From contig JBFGZS010000010.1 in assembly GCA_041586615.1 (NCBI GenBank), forward strand, positions 19,659-83,658: a stretch of DNA of 64,000 bases, given 5' to 3'. This stretch comes from Motiliproteus sp041586615 (lineage in GTDB: Bacteria; Pseudomonadota; Gammaproteobacteria; Pseudomonadales; Balneatricaceae). Both the position numbers and the translations under genes were made by a program. Of the stretch, positions 1 through 7,833 are shown in pieces (the first letter of the stretch is position 1; the number at the start of each line of letters is the position of its first letter). The notes beneath the pieces are model-generated. The model did no database searches. It was not told where the DNA came from and saw only the letters and a program-made list of their open reading frames with translations.

Positions 1-192
1 CCAGGCGCGCGGCAGCTCCGGGAAAATATCAAACAGATTACGTCCGACCACGTCTTCTGCCGAGCGATGGCTGTGCGTCACCATAAACTGGTTCCAGACC
101 TGAATCTCCATCTGCGGATTCAGGATCAAAACCCCCGTATCAATCCGATCCATTACCACATCGATAAAAGGAAATTGAGACCAGATCGGCAC
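1..192 (-). CDS. PAS-domain signalling protein (partial, runs off the window)
   Basis: The minus strand reads as an open frame of 64 codons from a GTG at 192-190 to the window edge. The start lies directly after the stop codon of the CheC-like gene, so the two are translationally coupled. The visible protein has a PAS-type opening (DVVMDRIDTGVLILNP, then VWNQFM, then VVGRNLFDIFPEL), typical of PAS S-box sensors. PAS domains bind small ligands or cofactors and pass the signal to an attached output domain. That output domain lies outside the window; diguanylate cyclase or histidine kinase are both possible. It is the third gene of the operon that begins with the response regulator at 1187. Confidence 0.7.
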   Translation of the reverse strand, partial: MPIWSQFPFIDVVMDRIDTGVLILNPQMEIQVWNQFMVTHSHRSAEDVVGRNLFDIFPELPRAW

Positions 193-825
193 TTAAAAAT
201 CATCCAGCAGCATGTCGAGTATCCCCAGCAAATGACTCAATGAGACACCGGGCATAAACAGCAACATATCGCACTGAAATGCTTTATTTTCAATACTATA
301 GCCTATTTTTATCGACAAGGCCTGATCCCAAACCAGTTGTTCGCGGTCCAAAATGCGCTCTACCGGTATATGCTGACCGATCAGCGCAGGCGGGCTGTAG
401 CTTAACGCCTCCTCCAGCTGCACGGCGATGCCATTCAAGCAAGCCCCATTCAGCACATTGGAGATATCCAGCAACAACTCCTGTTCGGCAGTCGACCCCA
501 GATCGGCTCTGTCATACGCCATCATTTCGGCAATTTCGTGAAAACTGGCTTCGCTAAAGATCACGATCGATTCGCCACACAGTCCTTGATTACCTTTGGT
601 CGTATAAAACGCCTGCCGGACAGCAGAGACGGTCGGTGCGTCAATCATGGTCGACAACTCACCGTGAATAGCCTTGGCTTCGACCAGTCGGATATTCGGT
701 ACCGTCAGGGTGATAAAGACATTAAACAGGCGTGCCAGTGAATCACCGGCCTGCCCCATGGCGACATTACAGACCTCCTGTAAGCAATCGCGCTGATCTT
801 CACTCAATATCAGAGAATCGCTCAT
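193..825 (-). CDS. CheC/CheX-type chemotaxis phosphatase-like protein
   Basis: A 210-residue protein of the CheC/CheX/FliY family, which dephosphorylates CheY-like receivers in the cytoplasm. The family signature D/S-x3-E-x2-N is seen at residues 13-20 (D13, E17, N20), followed by a proline about 22 residues later. A second, degenerate copy is seen in the C-terminal half, with Asp in place of Glu (LLLDISNVLNGA). One site looks intact and one doubtful. It overlaps the upstream receiver gene by four bases, so its probable substrate is that receiver. No chemotaxis genes (cheA, cheW, motors) are nearby, so this is probably a stand-alone phospho-switch module rather than part of the flagellar chemotaxis core. 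Confidence 0.75.
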   Translation of the reverse strand: MSDSLILSEDQRDCLQEVCNVAMGQAGDSLARLFNVFITLTVPNIRLVEAKAIHGELSTMIDAPTVSAVRQAFYTTKGNQGLCGESIVIFSEASFHEIAEMMAYDRADLGSTAEQELLLDISNVLNGACLNGIAVQLEEALSYSPPALIGQHIPVERILDREQLVWDQALSIKIGYSIENKAFQCDMLLFMPGVSLSHLLGILDMLLDDF

Positions 826-1187
826 ATCAGACCGTATTTGGTGAGAACTTCGGTGAGTTTAGACTTATCGACCGGCTTTTTAATAAAGTCGAGTGCTTTC
901 AACTTCATAACCCGTGCTTGCGCTTCGGGCTGAATATCAGCCGAAATAACAATGGTCATGGTCTTATGGCCTTCGCGCTGGATCGCTTCCAGTACCTGAT
1001 AACCATCCATCACCGGCATGGTCAGGTCGAGGAACAGCATTTCGGCCTTACCGGCCCGGATCGCTTCCATCGCCTCTTCACCATTAGTGGCCAGCGTGAC
1101 ATCAATATCCCAGTCTTCCGGTAAGGCACGTCGAACCTGCTTACGTGCCATATTAGAATCATCACAAATTAACAGCGGAATTGACAT
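822..1187 (-). CDS. Single-domain CheY-like response regulator
   Basis: A 121-residue stand-alone receiver domain. The phosphorylation machinery is complete: acidic pair D9-D10, phospho-acceptor D54 in FLDLTMPVMDG, switch serine S82, and K104-P105. There is no output domain, so it acts by protein-protein contact like CheY. Its stop overlaps the start of the CheC-like phosphatase (ATGA-type overlap), and a PAS protein follows, giving a three-gene operon on the minus strand. The family is common, and the downstream partner cannot be named from sequence. The start ATG at 1187 is preceded by a purine-rich GGAGG-like stretch on the minus strand. Confidence 0.88.
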   Translation of the reverse strand: MSIPLLICDDSNMARKQVRRALPEDWDIDVTLATNGEEAMEAIRAGKAEMLFLDLTMPVMDGYQVLEAIQREGHKTMTIVISADIQPEAQARVMKLKALDFIKKPVDKSKLTEVLTKYGLI

Positions 1188-1525
1188 TCCTAACAGCTCC
1201 CTCCAAAACAGGACCCTATTGTATAAAAGCCCGTCCGTGTTTCAATCATCGGTGTAACCGCAGATATGACCTAGCTCATATTAGCAAGGATTATCCGCAG
1301 ACTTCACTATGATTTTTATCGCATTGTCACCGCCTTGCGCGACAACGCGTACCGATAGACAGGACAATAGACCCGAGTACCAAGGCAACAGCAGGACGCC
1401 ATTATGCCATAGTGAGGTCGTTAATCCGGGCTTTTATCGCATCTGATCGATAGCACCTCATCTTGCGTCCAGCACGCTGATTGCCTAGTCTTGTCCCGAT
1501 CCGTCTTGTCCCGAAAGGAGAGCCC
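1188..1525. other. Intergenic region between divergent operons
   Basis: A 338-base stretch without a credible gene. It must hold the divergent promoters for the leftward receiver operon and the rightward membrane-protein gene. The only structure I see is an 11-base direct repeat, TCTTGTCCCGA, at 1489-1499 and 1504-1514; the second copy runs into the ribosome binding site AAAGGAG at 1515-1520. Confidence 0.5.
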
Positions 1526-1771
1526 ATGAATTCTGTTCAAATCGATCGCCAGGAAATCCGTAAAGACCGCTACCTGCGTATCTTAAAGAATACCGGCATC
1601 CCCCTCGCCATCGTCAGCGTCGCCTGTTTATGGCTGGGCAATACGCTGCCATCAGACGCCCTGGGCAAAGTCTTCATTGTCACGATGCCCCTGGTACTGT
1701 TGATCGGCTTTGTATACAACATCCGCTATCTGATGCTGGCCCTGCGCCTGAAAAAACAGCTGGAGCGCTGA
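1526..1771 (+). CDS. Small two-helix membrane protein, unrecognised
   Basis: An 81-residue protein starting at the ATG at 1526, chosen because AAAGGAG lies six bases upstream; a longer in-frame start at 1481 has no such site. The sequence has a basic, charged N-terminus (1-20), two hydrophobic segments (about 22-39 and 49-72) and a basic tail (RLKKQLER), so it should sit in the inner membrane with both ends in the cytoplasm. I do not recognise the family. The Crp/Fnr-type regulator starts five bases after the stop, so the two are co-transcribed and may be functionally linked, but nothing in the sequence says how. Confidence 0.7.
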   Translation: MNSVQIDRQEIRKDRYLRILKNTGIPLAIVSVACLWLGNTLPSDALGKVFIVTMPLVLLIGFVYNIRYLMLALRLKKQLER

Positions 1772-1775
1772 AAAC

Positions 1776-2450
1776 ATGGCGCTTCCCGGCGACCTGATCA
1801 ATGGTTTTCCGGCACTGGCTTCTATTCAGGACCCTGTCGGTCTCGATATTTTACGCCACGCACAACCCCTATCCCTGCCCGCCGGACAGGTCGTCTTCAG
1901 GCTGGGGGACACCTGCGCCCATTACCTGCTGGTCACCGAAGGTAAAGTCAAAGTCGTGGGCCGTGCCCTGAATGGTCGCGAATTGTTGCTATACCGGATC
2001 GATGGCTGCGGCACTTGCGTCCTCACCACCTCCTGTCTGTTAGGACAAAAACGCTACCCCGCCGAGGGGATCACCGAAACCGCCGTCAGCGCTTATGCCC
2101 TGCCGCAAGCCTTGTTTCGCCAAGGGCTGGATCAATCCCCGGATTTTCGTAACTTTGTCTTTAACACCTATGGCCAACGTCTGAGCAGCTTGATTACGCT
2201 TGTACAGGAGATCGCCTTCGAGCGAATCGATCTGCGCTTGGCACGCTACCTCGTTGAAAAAGCGGCGGACCGTGTCGAATTGCTCCTGACACACCAGGAT
2301 CTGGCGACCGAACTGGGCTCGGCTCGCGAAGTGATCAGCCGTCAGCTCAAAGAGTTTGAGCGTCGCGGCTGGCTGCATCTGGGTCGAGGCAGCATCCAGA
2401 TTGACGATCTGACCCCTCTGCGCGAGTTTGCCTCCGCTCACGCCTTCTAG
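1776..2450 (+). CDS. Crp/Fnr-family transcriptional regulator with a cysteine cluster
   Basis: A 224-residue regulator with an N-terminal cyclic-nucleotide-binding-like beta-barrel (about 20-130) and a C-terminal winged helix (about 150-215) whose recognition helix reads GSAREVISRQLKEFE, the typical Crp/Fnr pattern. There is no N-terminal Fnr-type cysteine cluster, so an Fe-S oxygen sensor is unlikely. There are four cysteines in the effector domain: C47, C78, C81 and C87 (CGTC followed by TTSC). The cAMP-contact residues of Crp are not obvious. Inference: the clustered thiols could make it a redox, persulfide or metal sensor. The DUF2892 gene lies 188 bases downstream on the same strand and is a plausible target. 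Confidence 0.85.
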   Translation: MALPGDLINGFPALASIQDPVGLDILRHAQPLSLPAGQVVFRLGDTCAHYLLVTEGKVKVVGRALNGRELLLYRIDGCGTCVLTTSCLLGQKRYPAEGITETAVSAYALPQALFRQGLDQSPDFRNFVFNTYGQRLSSLITLVQEIAFERIDLRLARYLVEKAADRVELLLTHQDLATELGSAREVISRQLKEFERRGWLHLGRGSIQIDDLTPLREFASAHAF

Positions 2451-2638
2451 TATTTACGTTCAAGCAATTCCTTTTTACTCGCAGACGGCACTGATTCCCC
2501 TGGCGACACAGCTAAATTAGCGACTTGTGTGACCTTATCACTGAGAGATTCGATGTGCAGAACTATGCTGTGGGTATTCTCCTTGGCATCGACCTAAAGT
2601 CCGCCGGAGACAGACATCGCTAGATAAGGAGCCCTACC

Positions 2639-2839
2639 ATGCAACAAAATATCGGCAACATTGATAAAGCCAGCCGGGTTATCGTCGGACTGATCCTGAT
2701 TTCCCTGGTCTTCGTCGGCCCACAAACACTCTGGGGCTGGATCGGCGTACCGGTTATCCTGATCGCTCTGGTCGGCATGTGCCCGCTTTACAAGATTCTG
2801 GGCCTGAGCACCTGCAAGCAGTGCAAAACTGAAGCCTGA
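2639..2839 (+). CDS. DUF2892 (YgaP-like) inner-membrane protein
   Basis: A 66-residue protein matching DUF2892: an N-terminal NIGNIDKASRVIVG motif, two hydrophobic helices (about 14-28 and 33-50) with the WGWIG turn, then the conserved MCPLYKILGLSTC stretch ending in CKQC. This is the membrane part seen fused to rhodanese in YgaP, where it is linked to sulfur (persulfide, thiocyanate) handling; alone its function is unknown. The start ATG has a spaced GATAAGGAG site. It is followed by a rho-independent terminator, so the transcript ends here. Its placement after a cysteine-bearing Crp/Fnr regulator fits a thiol or sulfur response. Confidence 0.85.
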   Translation: MQQNIGNIDKASRVIVGLILISLVFVGPQTLWGWIGVPVILIALVGMCPLYKILGLSTCKQCKTEA

Positions 2840-2870
2840 TTGATCAGCACAGACTTCGGTTAAAGAATCC

Positions 2871-2892
2871 AAAGCCCGCTCACACGGGCTTT
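2871..2892 (+). terminator. Rho-independent terminator after the DUF2892 gene
   Basis: AAAGCCCG pairs with CGGGCTTT around a six-base loop, 31 bases after the stop codon. A short T run follows. Confidence 0.8.
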
Positions 2893-3007
2893 TGCGTTTG
2901 ATGCCTCTAAGCTAATTCTCACGGCCAAAATCCCTGATACTGTTCAGTCAAGGTTAAGCCTTCACCCTCTATCCTGTGGGCAGTCGCTAAGGAAAGAGGT
3001 CGCCGCC

Positions 3008-3611
3008 ATGAAAAAGTCTCCCTCAATACTCGCAACAACACTGATAACGGTACTGGCGAGCCTGCCCTTTAGCGCAGCGATCCAGGCAGCCCCCCCCTTA
3101 CGACAAGCGGCCGCATCATAATGTCGACTATGCCAAAGTGACGCAGGTCGAGCCGATTATTCGCACCCTCAATCATCGTATTCCCCGTGAAACCTGCTGG
3201 GAAGAATCGGTGCCTTACCAGGAGCCGTATCAACACCCGAGCCGCTCGCGTCCCGAGAGTGCCGTGCCTACGGTTATCGGTGGACTGATCGGTGTTGCGA
3301 TTGGCGAACGATTCGGTGGCAACAAGAGCAATCGCAAGATGACGGCCCTGGCCGGCGGACTACTGGGCGCGGCCATTGGCCATGATCTGTCCCGCACCCG
3401 CCCCGCGGTCAATCCTTACAATGAGCGCGTGCGGCGCACCAGCTACCGTAGCGAGCATCGCTGCGAAGTGTCTTACCAAATGGAGCAGGAAGAACGGATC
3501 GACGGCTACAATGTGACCTATCGTTACCGAGGCAAGACATACCATACGCGGATGGATTATGATCCGGGTAATAAGATCCAAGTACGCGTCAACGTGCGGC
3601 CGGTACTTTAA
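3008..3611 (+). CDS. Glycine-zipper envelope protein, frameshifted at a C8 tract
   Basis: The ATG at 3008 has a good ribosome binding site (GGAAAGAGG) and opens a clear signal peptide (MKKSPSILATTLITVLASLP, then a FSAAIQA-like cleavage region). The frame is lost at a run of eight C (3090-3097): read as it stands, it stops at 3119-3121. Removing one C joins the signal peptide directly to APPYDKRPHHNVDYAKVTQ and the rest of the gene, giving 200 residues. The mature part has a glycine-zipper 2TM region (VIGGLIGVAIGERFGG, then AGGLLGAAIGHDL), like rickettsial 17-kDa-antigen-type outer-membrane proteins, and a C-terminal beta region (CEVSYQMEQEERIDGYNVTYRYRGKTY). The break is a sequencing error, a phase-variable switch or early decay; the sequence cannot tell which. 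From an internal GTG at 3138 only the leaderless part could be made. Confidence 0.75.
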
Positions 3612-3641
3612 TCCGGTCGCCACCGATCGAGGTTAAAGGCT

Positions 3642-3953
3642 TTGTCGACTCTAAACATGTCAACCCAAAGAAGATTGCCGCCGGTATTACGGCGTAGCTT
3701 GGGCGTTCTTTGCCTTGGGTTGGCGCTGAGTCTAACCGGCGAAGCGCAAGCGGCACCGCTATCACTTTCTGAGGCTGCTGAGGTCGTGCAGGCGCGCCAC
3801 GGCGGACAGGTTCTGGCTATTCAACCGGCGCGCAGCGATGGCAAAGACGCATTTCGGGTCAAACTGCTGCAGTCTTCCGGCGTTGTGCGACTGATTCTGA
3901 TCGATGCCAAGGATGGTTCGCCGCTACCCTACGAACGAAAAAACAAACCGTAA
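3642..3953 (+). CDS. PepSY-like periplasmic protein
   Basis: A 103-residue protein with a signal peptide ending in GEAQA-AP and one PepSY-like domain (about 40-100: SLSEAAEVVQARHGGQVLAI, FRVKLL, VRLILIDAKDG). PepSY proteins are periplasmic and often accompany two-component systems, where they may modulate the sensor. The start is uncertain: the TTG at 3642 has GAGG nine bases upstream, whereas the ATG at 3657 has only a distant AAAGG. The response regulator gene follows after 58 bases, so the three genes to 6123 form one operon. Confidence 0.75.
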   Translation: MSTLNMSTQRRLPPVLRRSLGVLCLGLALSLTGEAQAAPLSLSEAAEVVQARHGGQVLAIQPARSDGKDAFRVKLLQSSGVVRLILIDAKDGSPLPYERKNKP

Positions 3954-4011
3954 AAAGCACGCGCTGAGGGCAGATAACGCACCAGCCCGCAAGGATACCC
4001 GGGGAGTTAAC

Positions 4012-4695
4012 ATGCGAGTACTGGTCGTCGAAGATGAACCGCAGCTACGCGAACAACTGGGCAGCGCCTTGCGCGCACGCCAATACGCCACCGATCTGGC
4101 CGCCGACGGTGAAGAGGGGTTATACCTGGCGACGGAAAACCCCTACGACCTGGCCATTGTCGACTTAGGACTGCCCAAACTGGGCGGCATCGACCTGATC
4201 CGCCAACTGCGCCAGTCCGCTATCCGCTATCCGGTGCTGATACTGACGGCCCGGGGCGACTGGCAGGATAAAGTCGAGGGGCTCGAAGCCGGGGCGGACG
4301 ATTACCTGAGCAAACCCTTTCACCAGGAAGAACTACTTGCCCGGGTCAGCGCCTTGCTGCGACGCAGCTCGGGGCATGCCAGCCCACAAATCAGCTTCGG
4401 CCCGCTCCTGCTGGACTGTACCGCCAAGCAGGTGCGGCTGAACGGCCAACCGCTAGAGCTGACCGCCTATGAGTACGCGACCTTTGAATACCTGGCGCTC
4501 AAGTCGGGCAAGGTCGTGTCCAAGACCGAATTGACCGAGCATCTGTATGACCAGGACTTCGACCGTGACAGCAACGTGATCGAAGTCTTTATTACTCGCC
4601 TGCGGCGTAAGCTGGACCCCGACGGCTCGCTGAAACCCATTAGCACCGAACGGGGGCGGGGTTATCGCTTCGTCCTCAGCCAGGATGATACCTGA
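4012..4695 (+). CDS. PhoP/QseB-type response regulator (OmpR family)
   Basis: A 227-residue DNA-binding response regulator. Residues 1-115 are a receiver with E7-D8, phospho-acceptor D51 in AIVDLGLPKLGG, threonine in LILTARG, and lysine in YLSKPF. Residues 125-220 are an OmpR-type winged helix (LTAYEYATFEYLALKSG, then RDSNVIEVFITRLRRKL and TERGRGYRF). The start at 4012 is preferred over longer in-frame starts because GGGGAG lies six bases before it and the receiver begins at once. It sits between the PepSY-like gene and the sensor kinase; regulated genes probably include this operon, and a divalent-cation or envelope-stress signal is typical of the family. Confidence 0.9.
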   Translation: MRVLVVEDEPQLREQLGSALRARQYATDLAADGEEGLYLATENPYDLAIVDLGLPKLGGIDLIRQLRQSAIRYPVLILTARGDWQDKVEGLEAGADDYLSKPFHQEELLARVSALLRRSSGHASPQISFGPLLLDCTAKQVRLNGQPLELTAYEYATFEYLALKSGKVVSKTELTEHLYDQDFDRDSNVIEVFITRLRRKLDPDGSLKPISTERGRGYRFVLSQDDT

Positions 4696-4767
4696 TCATG
4701 TGCATCGCGCTCTGCAGGGATAGCAGACAAAGCCACTACCACTGCCTGGCGAAAAGAGCCGACCACC

Positions 4768-6123
4768 ATGCCTGACTGGTTGCATCCGCGCTCTCTTGCA
4801 GGCCGGCTTCGTCTGGCCTCCTGCGTGGTATTACCACTGATCATTGGTCTGACGGCGCTCATTCTGGATCAGGCCTTCAAACGCAGCCTGGATGCCGCCG
4901 TGCAGGAGCGCCTGCGCCTCTCTACCTACGTCTTAATGGGTGCCGCCGAGGCCGGTGGAGGTCAACTCTGGATGCCCGCAACACTGCAGGAACCGCGCTT
5001 TAACCAGCCAGGATCCGGACTGATCGGCGCGATCCATAACCGCAATGGCACGCTGTTGTGGCGCTCAACCTCCGCCCTGGGTGAAAGTCCGGAATCGCCA
5101 CCGCTGCCGCCCCGAGCCGGGGAAAACATCTTCGCCCATGACCGTCCTGACCGATTTATCTACAGCTACCGGGTTTTGTGGGAAACGGAAGATGGCAACC
5201 GCAGCGAGTTTCTGTTCAGTACCCAGGAGGTCAACGACAGTTACCGCGCTGAGCTGAGCGCCTTTCGCCTGCATCTATGGGGCGGGCTGGGCCTGCTCGC
5301 CGCCCTGCTGCTGCTCGCCCAGGGCATGGTACTGCGCTGGGGACTCCGGCCGCTGACCCAGTTAGCGACGGACCTGCAGCAGATTGAAAGCGGCCAGCGC
5401 GACGATCTACCGGGCCACTATCCCCACGAGATTACCCCGGTCACCCGCAACCTCAACTTGCTGCTGCAGGCGGAGCGCCGTCAGCGCGAACGCTATCGCA
5501 ACACCCTGGCGGATCTGGCTCATAGCCTGAAAACACCGCTGGCGGTGCTGCGCAACCTGCCGGGCGGTTCGGAAGCCGAGGCGATCGACGAACAGATCGC
5601 GCGCATGGACCAGATCATCAGCCACCAACTGGGCCGCTCTGTCACCACCCCCGCCCACCCGCTACAACAAGCCGTGGCTATTTTGCCCGCGGTTCGTCGT
5701 ATCGGCCAGGCGCTGCAGAAAGTGTATCGGGATAAGACAGTGCGTTTTGAGGTCAGCGGCAACGAACCTGGATTTCGCGGCGACGAACGCGATTTGATGG
5801 AGATTTTGGGTAATCTGATCGATAACGCCTTTAAATACGGCGGCAACCATATCCGGGTCAGCACCGGGGTCCTACCTGATCGTATCGAGATCATCGTCGA
5901 CGATAACGGCCCCGGCATCGCGCCGGACCTGCACGGCGCGATCTTGCAGCGCGGCACCCGCGCCGACTCACTGTCGCCCGGCCAGGGTATCGGCTTGTCG
6001 GTGGTACGGGATATTCTCAGCGGCTACCAAGGCAGCCTGAATATCGCCAGCCAGCAGGCAAATAGCCTGGGGGGTGCGCGATTCATCGTCTCCCTGCCCC
6101 GCGCCGGCGCGGACAAAAAATAA
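4768..6123 (+). CDS. PhoQ-type sensor histidine kinase
   Basis: A 451-residue membrane kinase. It has an N-terminal helix (about 16-33), a periplasmic sensor (about 34-165), a second helix (about 170-190), a HAMP-like linker (RPLTQLATDLQQIESG), then the H-box LADLAHSLKTPLAVL with phospho-acceptor H252. The ATPase boxes are present: N box LIDNAFKYG, G1 VDDNGPGI, G2 GQGIGLSVV. The periplasmic region shows the PhoQ-like pattern (FQEPRFN-like and GLLWRS-like stretches). It phosphorylates the regulator encoded immediately upstream (72-base gap). The sequence LKTPLAVLRN is typical of the PhoQ branch, in which the H-box proline is followed by LAVL. Confidence 0.9.
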   Translation: MPDWLHPRSLAGRLRLASCVVLPLIIGLTALILDQAFKRSLDAAVQERLRLSTYVLMGAAEAGGGQLWMPATLQEPRFNQPGSGLIGAIHNRNGTLLWRSTSALGESPESPPLPPRAGENIFAHDRPDRFIYSYRVLWETEDGNRSEFLFSTQEVNDSYRAELSAFRLHLWGGLGLLAALLLLAQGMVLRWGLRPLTQLATDLQQIESGQRDDLPGHYPHEITPVTRNLNLLLQAERRQRERYRNTLADLAHSLKTPLAVLRNLPGGSEAEAIDEQIARMDQIISHQLGRSVTTPAHPLQQAVAILPAVRRIGQALQKVYRDKTVRFEVSGNEPGFRGDERDLMEILGNLIDNAFKYGGNHIRVSTGVLPDRIEIIVDDNGPGIAPDLHGAILQRGTRADSLSPGQGIGLSVVRDILSGYQGSLNIASQQANSLGGARFIVSLPRAGADKK

Positions 6124-6265
6124 TCGCGTTCACGTGCGGCATTTTCTTGACCGATACCGCCACGGGGCGTATATCGTCATAGCATGATGACCCCACACCA
6201 CCCGCGTCATTCGGCAACGTCACGGGCGGACAACCAAGCACCTTTTTATGTCTACAGGTAACCGG

Positions 6266-7048
6266 ATGAAACCTTGCATCGCCATCGGCCTAGCCAAATC
6301 GTTCCGCTTTGACGCATTGCGCCAGCGGTTACAAGAAAGCCGCCGCGGCACGCTTTACCGTGAAGTCCTGCACCTCGAAAACGGTGGCGATACCTTTATT
6401 TTCCCCTTTGGCGTCATGCTGTTCTGGGGGGTACCCGCCGATGAACAGCAGCGCCTGATCAGCGAAATAACCCCCTTCGCCGACGAGCTACTACGCACGC
6501 CCTTCGAGGATCATTTTGAATATGTCGTCGACAGTAATCGGCAGCGCATCCAGGAAGACCGCATCGCGCTGATCAACGACACCGTGCTGGACAAGCTAGC
6601 CCTCTCGCACGGCATTGCCCAGTCGATCAAACTGGTAGAGCTGGAGGCCATTGCCAGCCGAGCCGTGGAAGAAACCGCACACATACCGCGCAACATGGCC
6701 GAAACCGGCAGCACCCGCCTCAGCCGGCGCGACATCGCCCGTATGCGCGGGCGCCTGCTATTGGTGGAGAGTGATATCAACCACCACTACGCGTTACTGG
6801 ATACGCCGGAATTTTTCTGGGAGTACCCGGAGCTGGAATCCCGCTATCGGGAAGCCACCCGTTATCTGGATGTCCAGGCAAGGGTGGCGGTGCTGGATAA
6901 AAAACTGCAGATGATTCACAAGCTGTTCGATATGCTGGCCGACGAGCAGAAACATAAACACTCGTCGCTGCTGGAATGGATCATCATCTGGCTGATCGCC
7001 GTAGAGATCGTGATCTTCCTCGGCCACGACCTGTTGAAGATTTTTTAA
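6266..7048 (+). CDS. RMD1/YagE-family (DUF155) protein
   Basis: A protein of about 260 residues of the DUF155/RMD1 family, related to yeast Rmd1 and Rmd8. The N-terminal half has the family features (YREVLHLENG, DTFIFPFGVMLFWGV), the middle is helical and charged, and the C-terminus carries one membrane helix (LLEWIIIWLIAVEIVIFLGHDL). Function in bacteria is unknown. The start at 6266 is preferred because CAGGTAA lies about six bases upstream; the in-frame ATG at 6248 has no ribosome binding site. It stands alone, between the two-component operon and msrA, and is followed by a strong inverted repeat. Confidence 0.85.
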   Translation: MKPCIAIGLAKSFRFDALRQRLQESRRGTLYREVLHLENGGDTFIFPFGVMLFWGVPADEQQRLISEITPFADELLRTPFEDHFEYVVDSNRQRIQEDRIALINDTVLDKLALSHGIAQSIKLVELEAIASRAVEETAHIPRNMAETGSTRLSRRDIARMRGRLLLVESDINHHYALLDTPEFFWEYPELESRYREATRYLDVQARVAVLDKKLQMIHKLFDMLADEQKHKHSSLLEWIIIWLIAVEIVIFLGHDLLKIF

Positions 7049-7057
7049 GGCGGCAGT

Positions 7058-7121
7058 TCAGTCCCGTCTCCGGGCCTCAAGGCTTGCAATCATATGCAGG
7101 CCTTTGTCGTTTCGGGACTGA
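7058..7121. repeat. 64-base inverted repeat (cruciform/hairpin)
   Basis: TCAGTCCCG at 7058-7066 pairs exactly with CGGGACTGA at 7113-7121. Inside, AAGGCTTGCA and TGCAGGCCTT form a second imperfect stem. It starts ten bases after the DUF155 stop and lacks the T run of a standard terminator. Confidence 0.55.
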
Positions 7122-7195
7122 GCCGATGCTGCACGCTCAACGCAACACGCCACCGACTTCAGAGGGGCTGCCACCCTCCAACAGGTCATACAACA

Positions 7196-7232
7196 GACTC
7201 TGTTTTGACTCTCTGTTTTGACTCTCTCTTTT
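7196..7232. repeat. Short tandem repeat upstream of msrA
   Basis: Three near-identical units, GACTCTGTTTT, GACTCTCTGTTTT and GACTCTCTCTTTT, lie at 7196-7206, 7207-7219 and 7220-7232, about 107 bases before the msrA start. An inverted TGGCCAGACCCCGTGGCCA motif follows at about 7257-7275. Confidence 0.6.
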
Positions 7233-7338
7233 AACTACAATCGAGTCTGACCTCGTGGCCAGACCCCGTGGCCATTTCTGTTTAGCGGCACTTTAACGGC
7301 TATAACGGGTCCATACCCCATCAATTGGAGAATATCTT

Positions 7339-7833
7339 ATGACTGAACGCGCGATTCTGGCCGGTGGCTGTTTCTGGGGCATGCAGGATTTAATTCGCAA
7401 ACGCCCCGGTGTGATCAGTACCCGTGTCGGCTATACCGGTGGCGATGTGCCGAACGCCACCTACCCCAACCATGGTACCCATGCCGAGGCTATCGAGATC
7501 ATTTTTGACCCGGCTCTGATCAGCTACCGCGACCTGCTGGCGTTGTTCTTCCAGATCCATGATCCCTGCACCCGCGACCGGCAAGGTAATGACCGCGGTC
7601 TTTCCTACCGTTCGGCGATCTTCTATCTGGATGAGGCGCAGCAGCAGACGGCACTGGCAACCATTGCCGATGTGGATGCGTCGGGCCTCTGGCCCGGTAA
7701 AGTGGTGACGGCGCTGGAACCTGCAGGGGATTTCTGGGAAGCCGAAGCAGAACACCAAGATTATCTGCAGCGGATACCCAACGGCTACAGCTGCCACTTT
7801 CCGCGCCCGAACTGGGTACTACCCAAACGCTAA
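7339..7833 (+). CDS. msrA: Peptide-methionine (S)-S-oxide reductase MsrA
   Basis: A 164-residue cytoplasmic enzyme that reduces the S epimer of methionine sulfoxide in proteins, using thioredoxin. The catalytic motif GGCFWGM holds the nucleophilic C11. Conserved TRVGYTGG, AEAIEI and IHDPC stretches follow, as expected for MsrA; the later CHFPRPNW near the C-terminus probably carries a resolving cysteine. The start has GGAG about eight bases upstream. No msrB is adjacent. The stop codon TAA at 7831-7833 forms the first bases of the inverted-repeat element that follows. Confidence 0.95.
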   Translation: MTERAILAGGCFWGMQDLIRKRPGVISTRVGYTGGDVPNATYPNHGTHAEAIEIIFDPALISYRDLLALFFQIHDPCTRDRQGNDRGLSYRSAIFYLDEAQQQTALATIADVDASGLWPGKVVTALEPAGDFWEAEAEHQDYLQRIPNGYSCHFPRPNWVLPKR

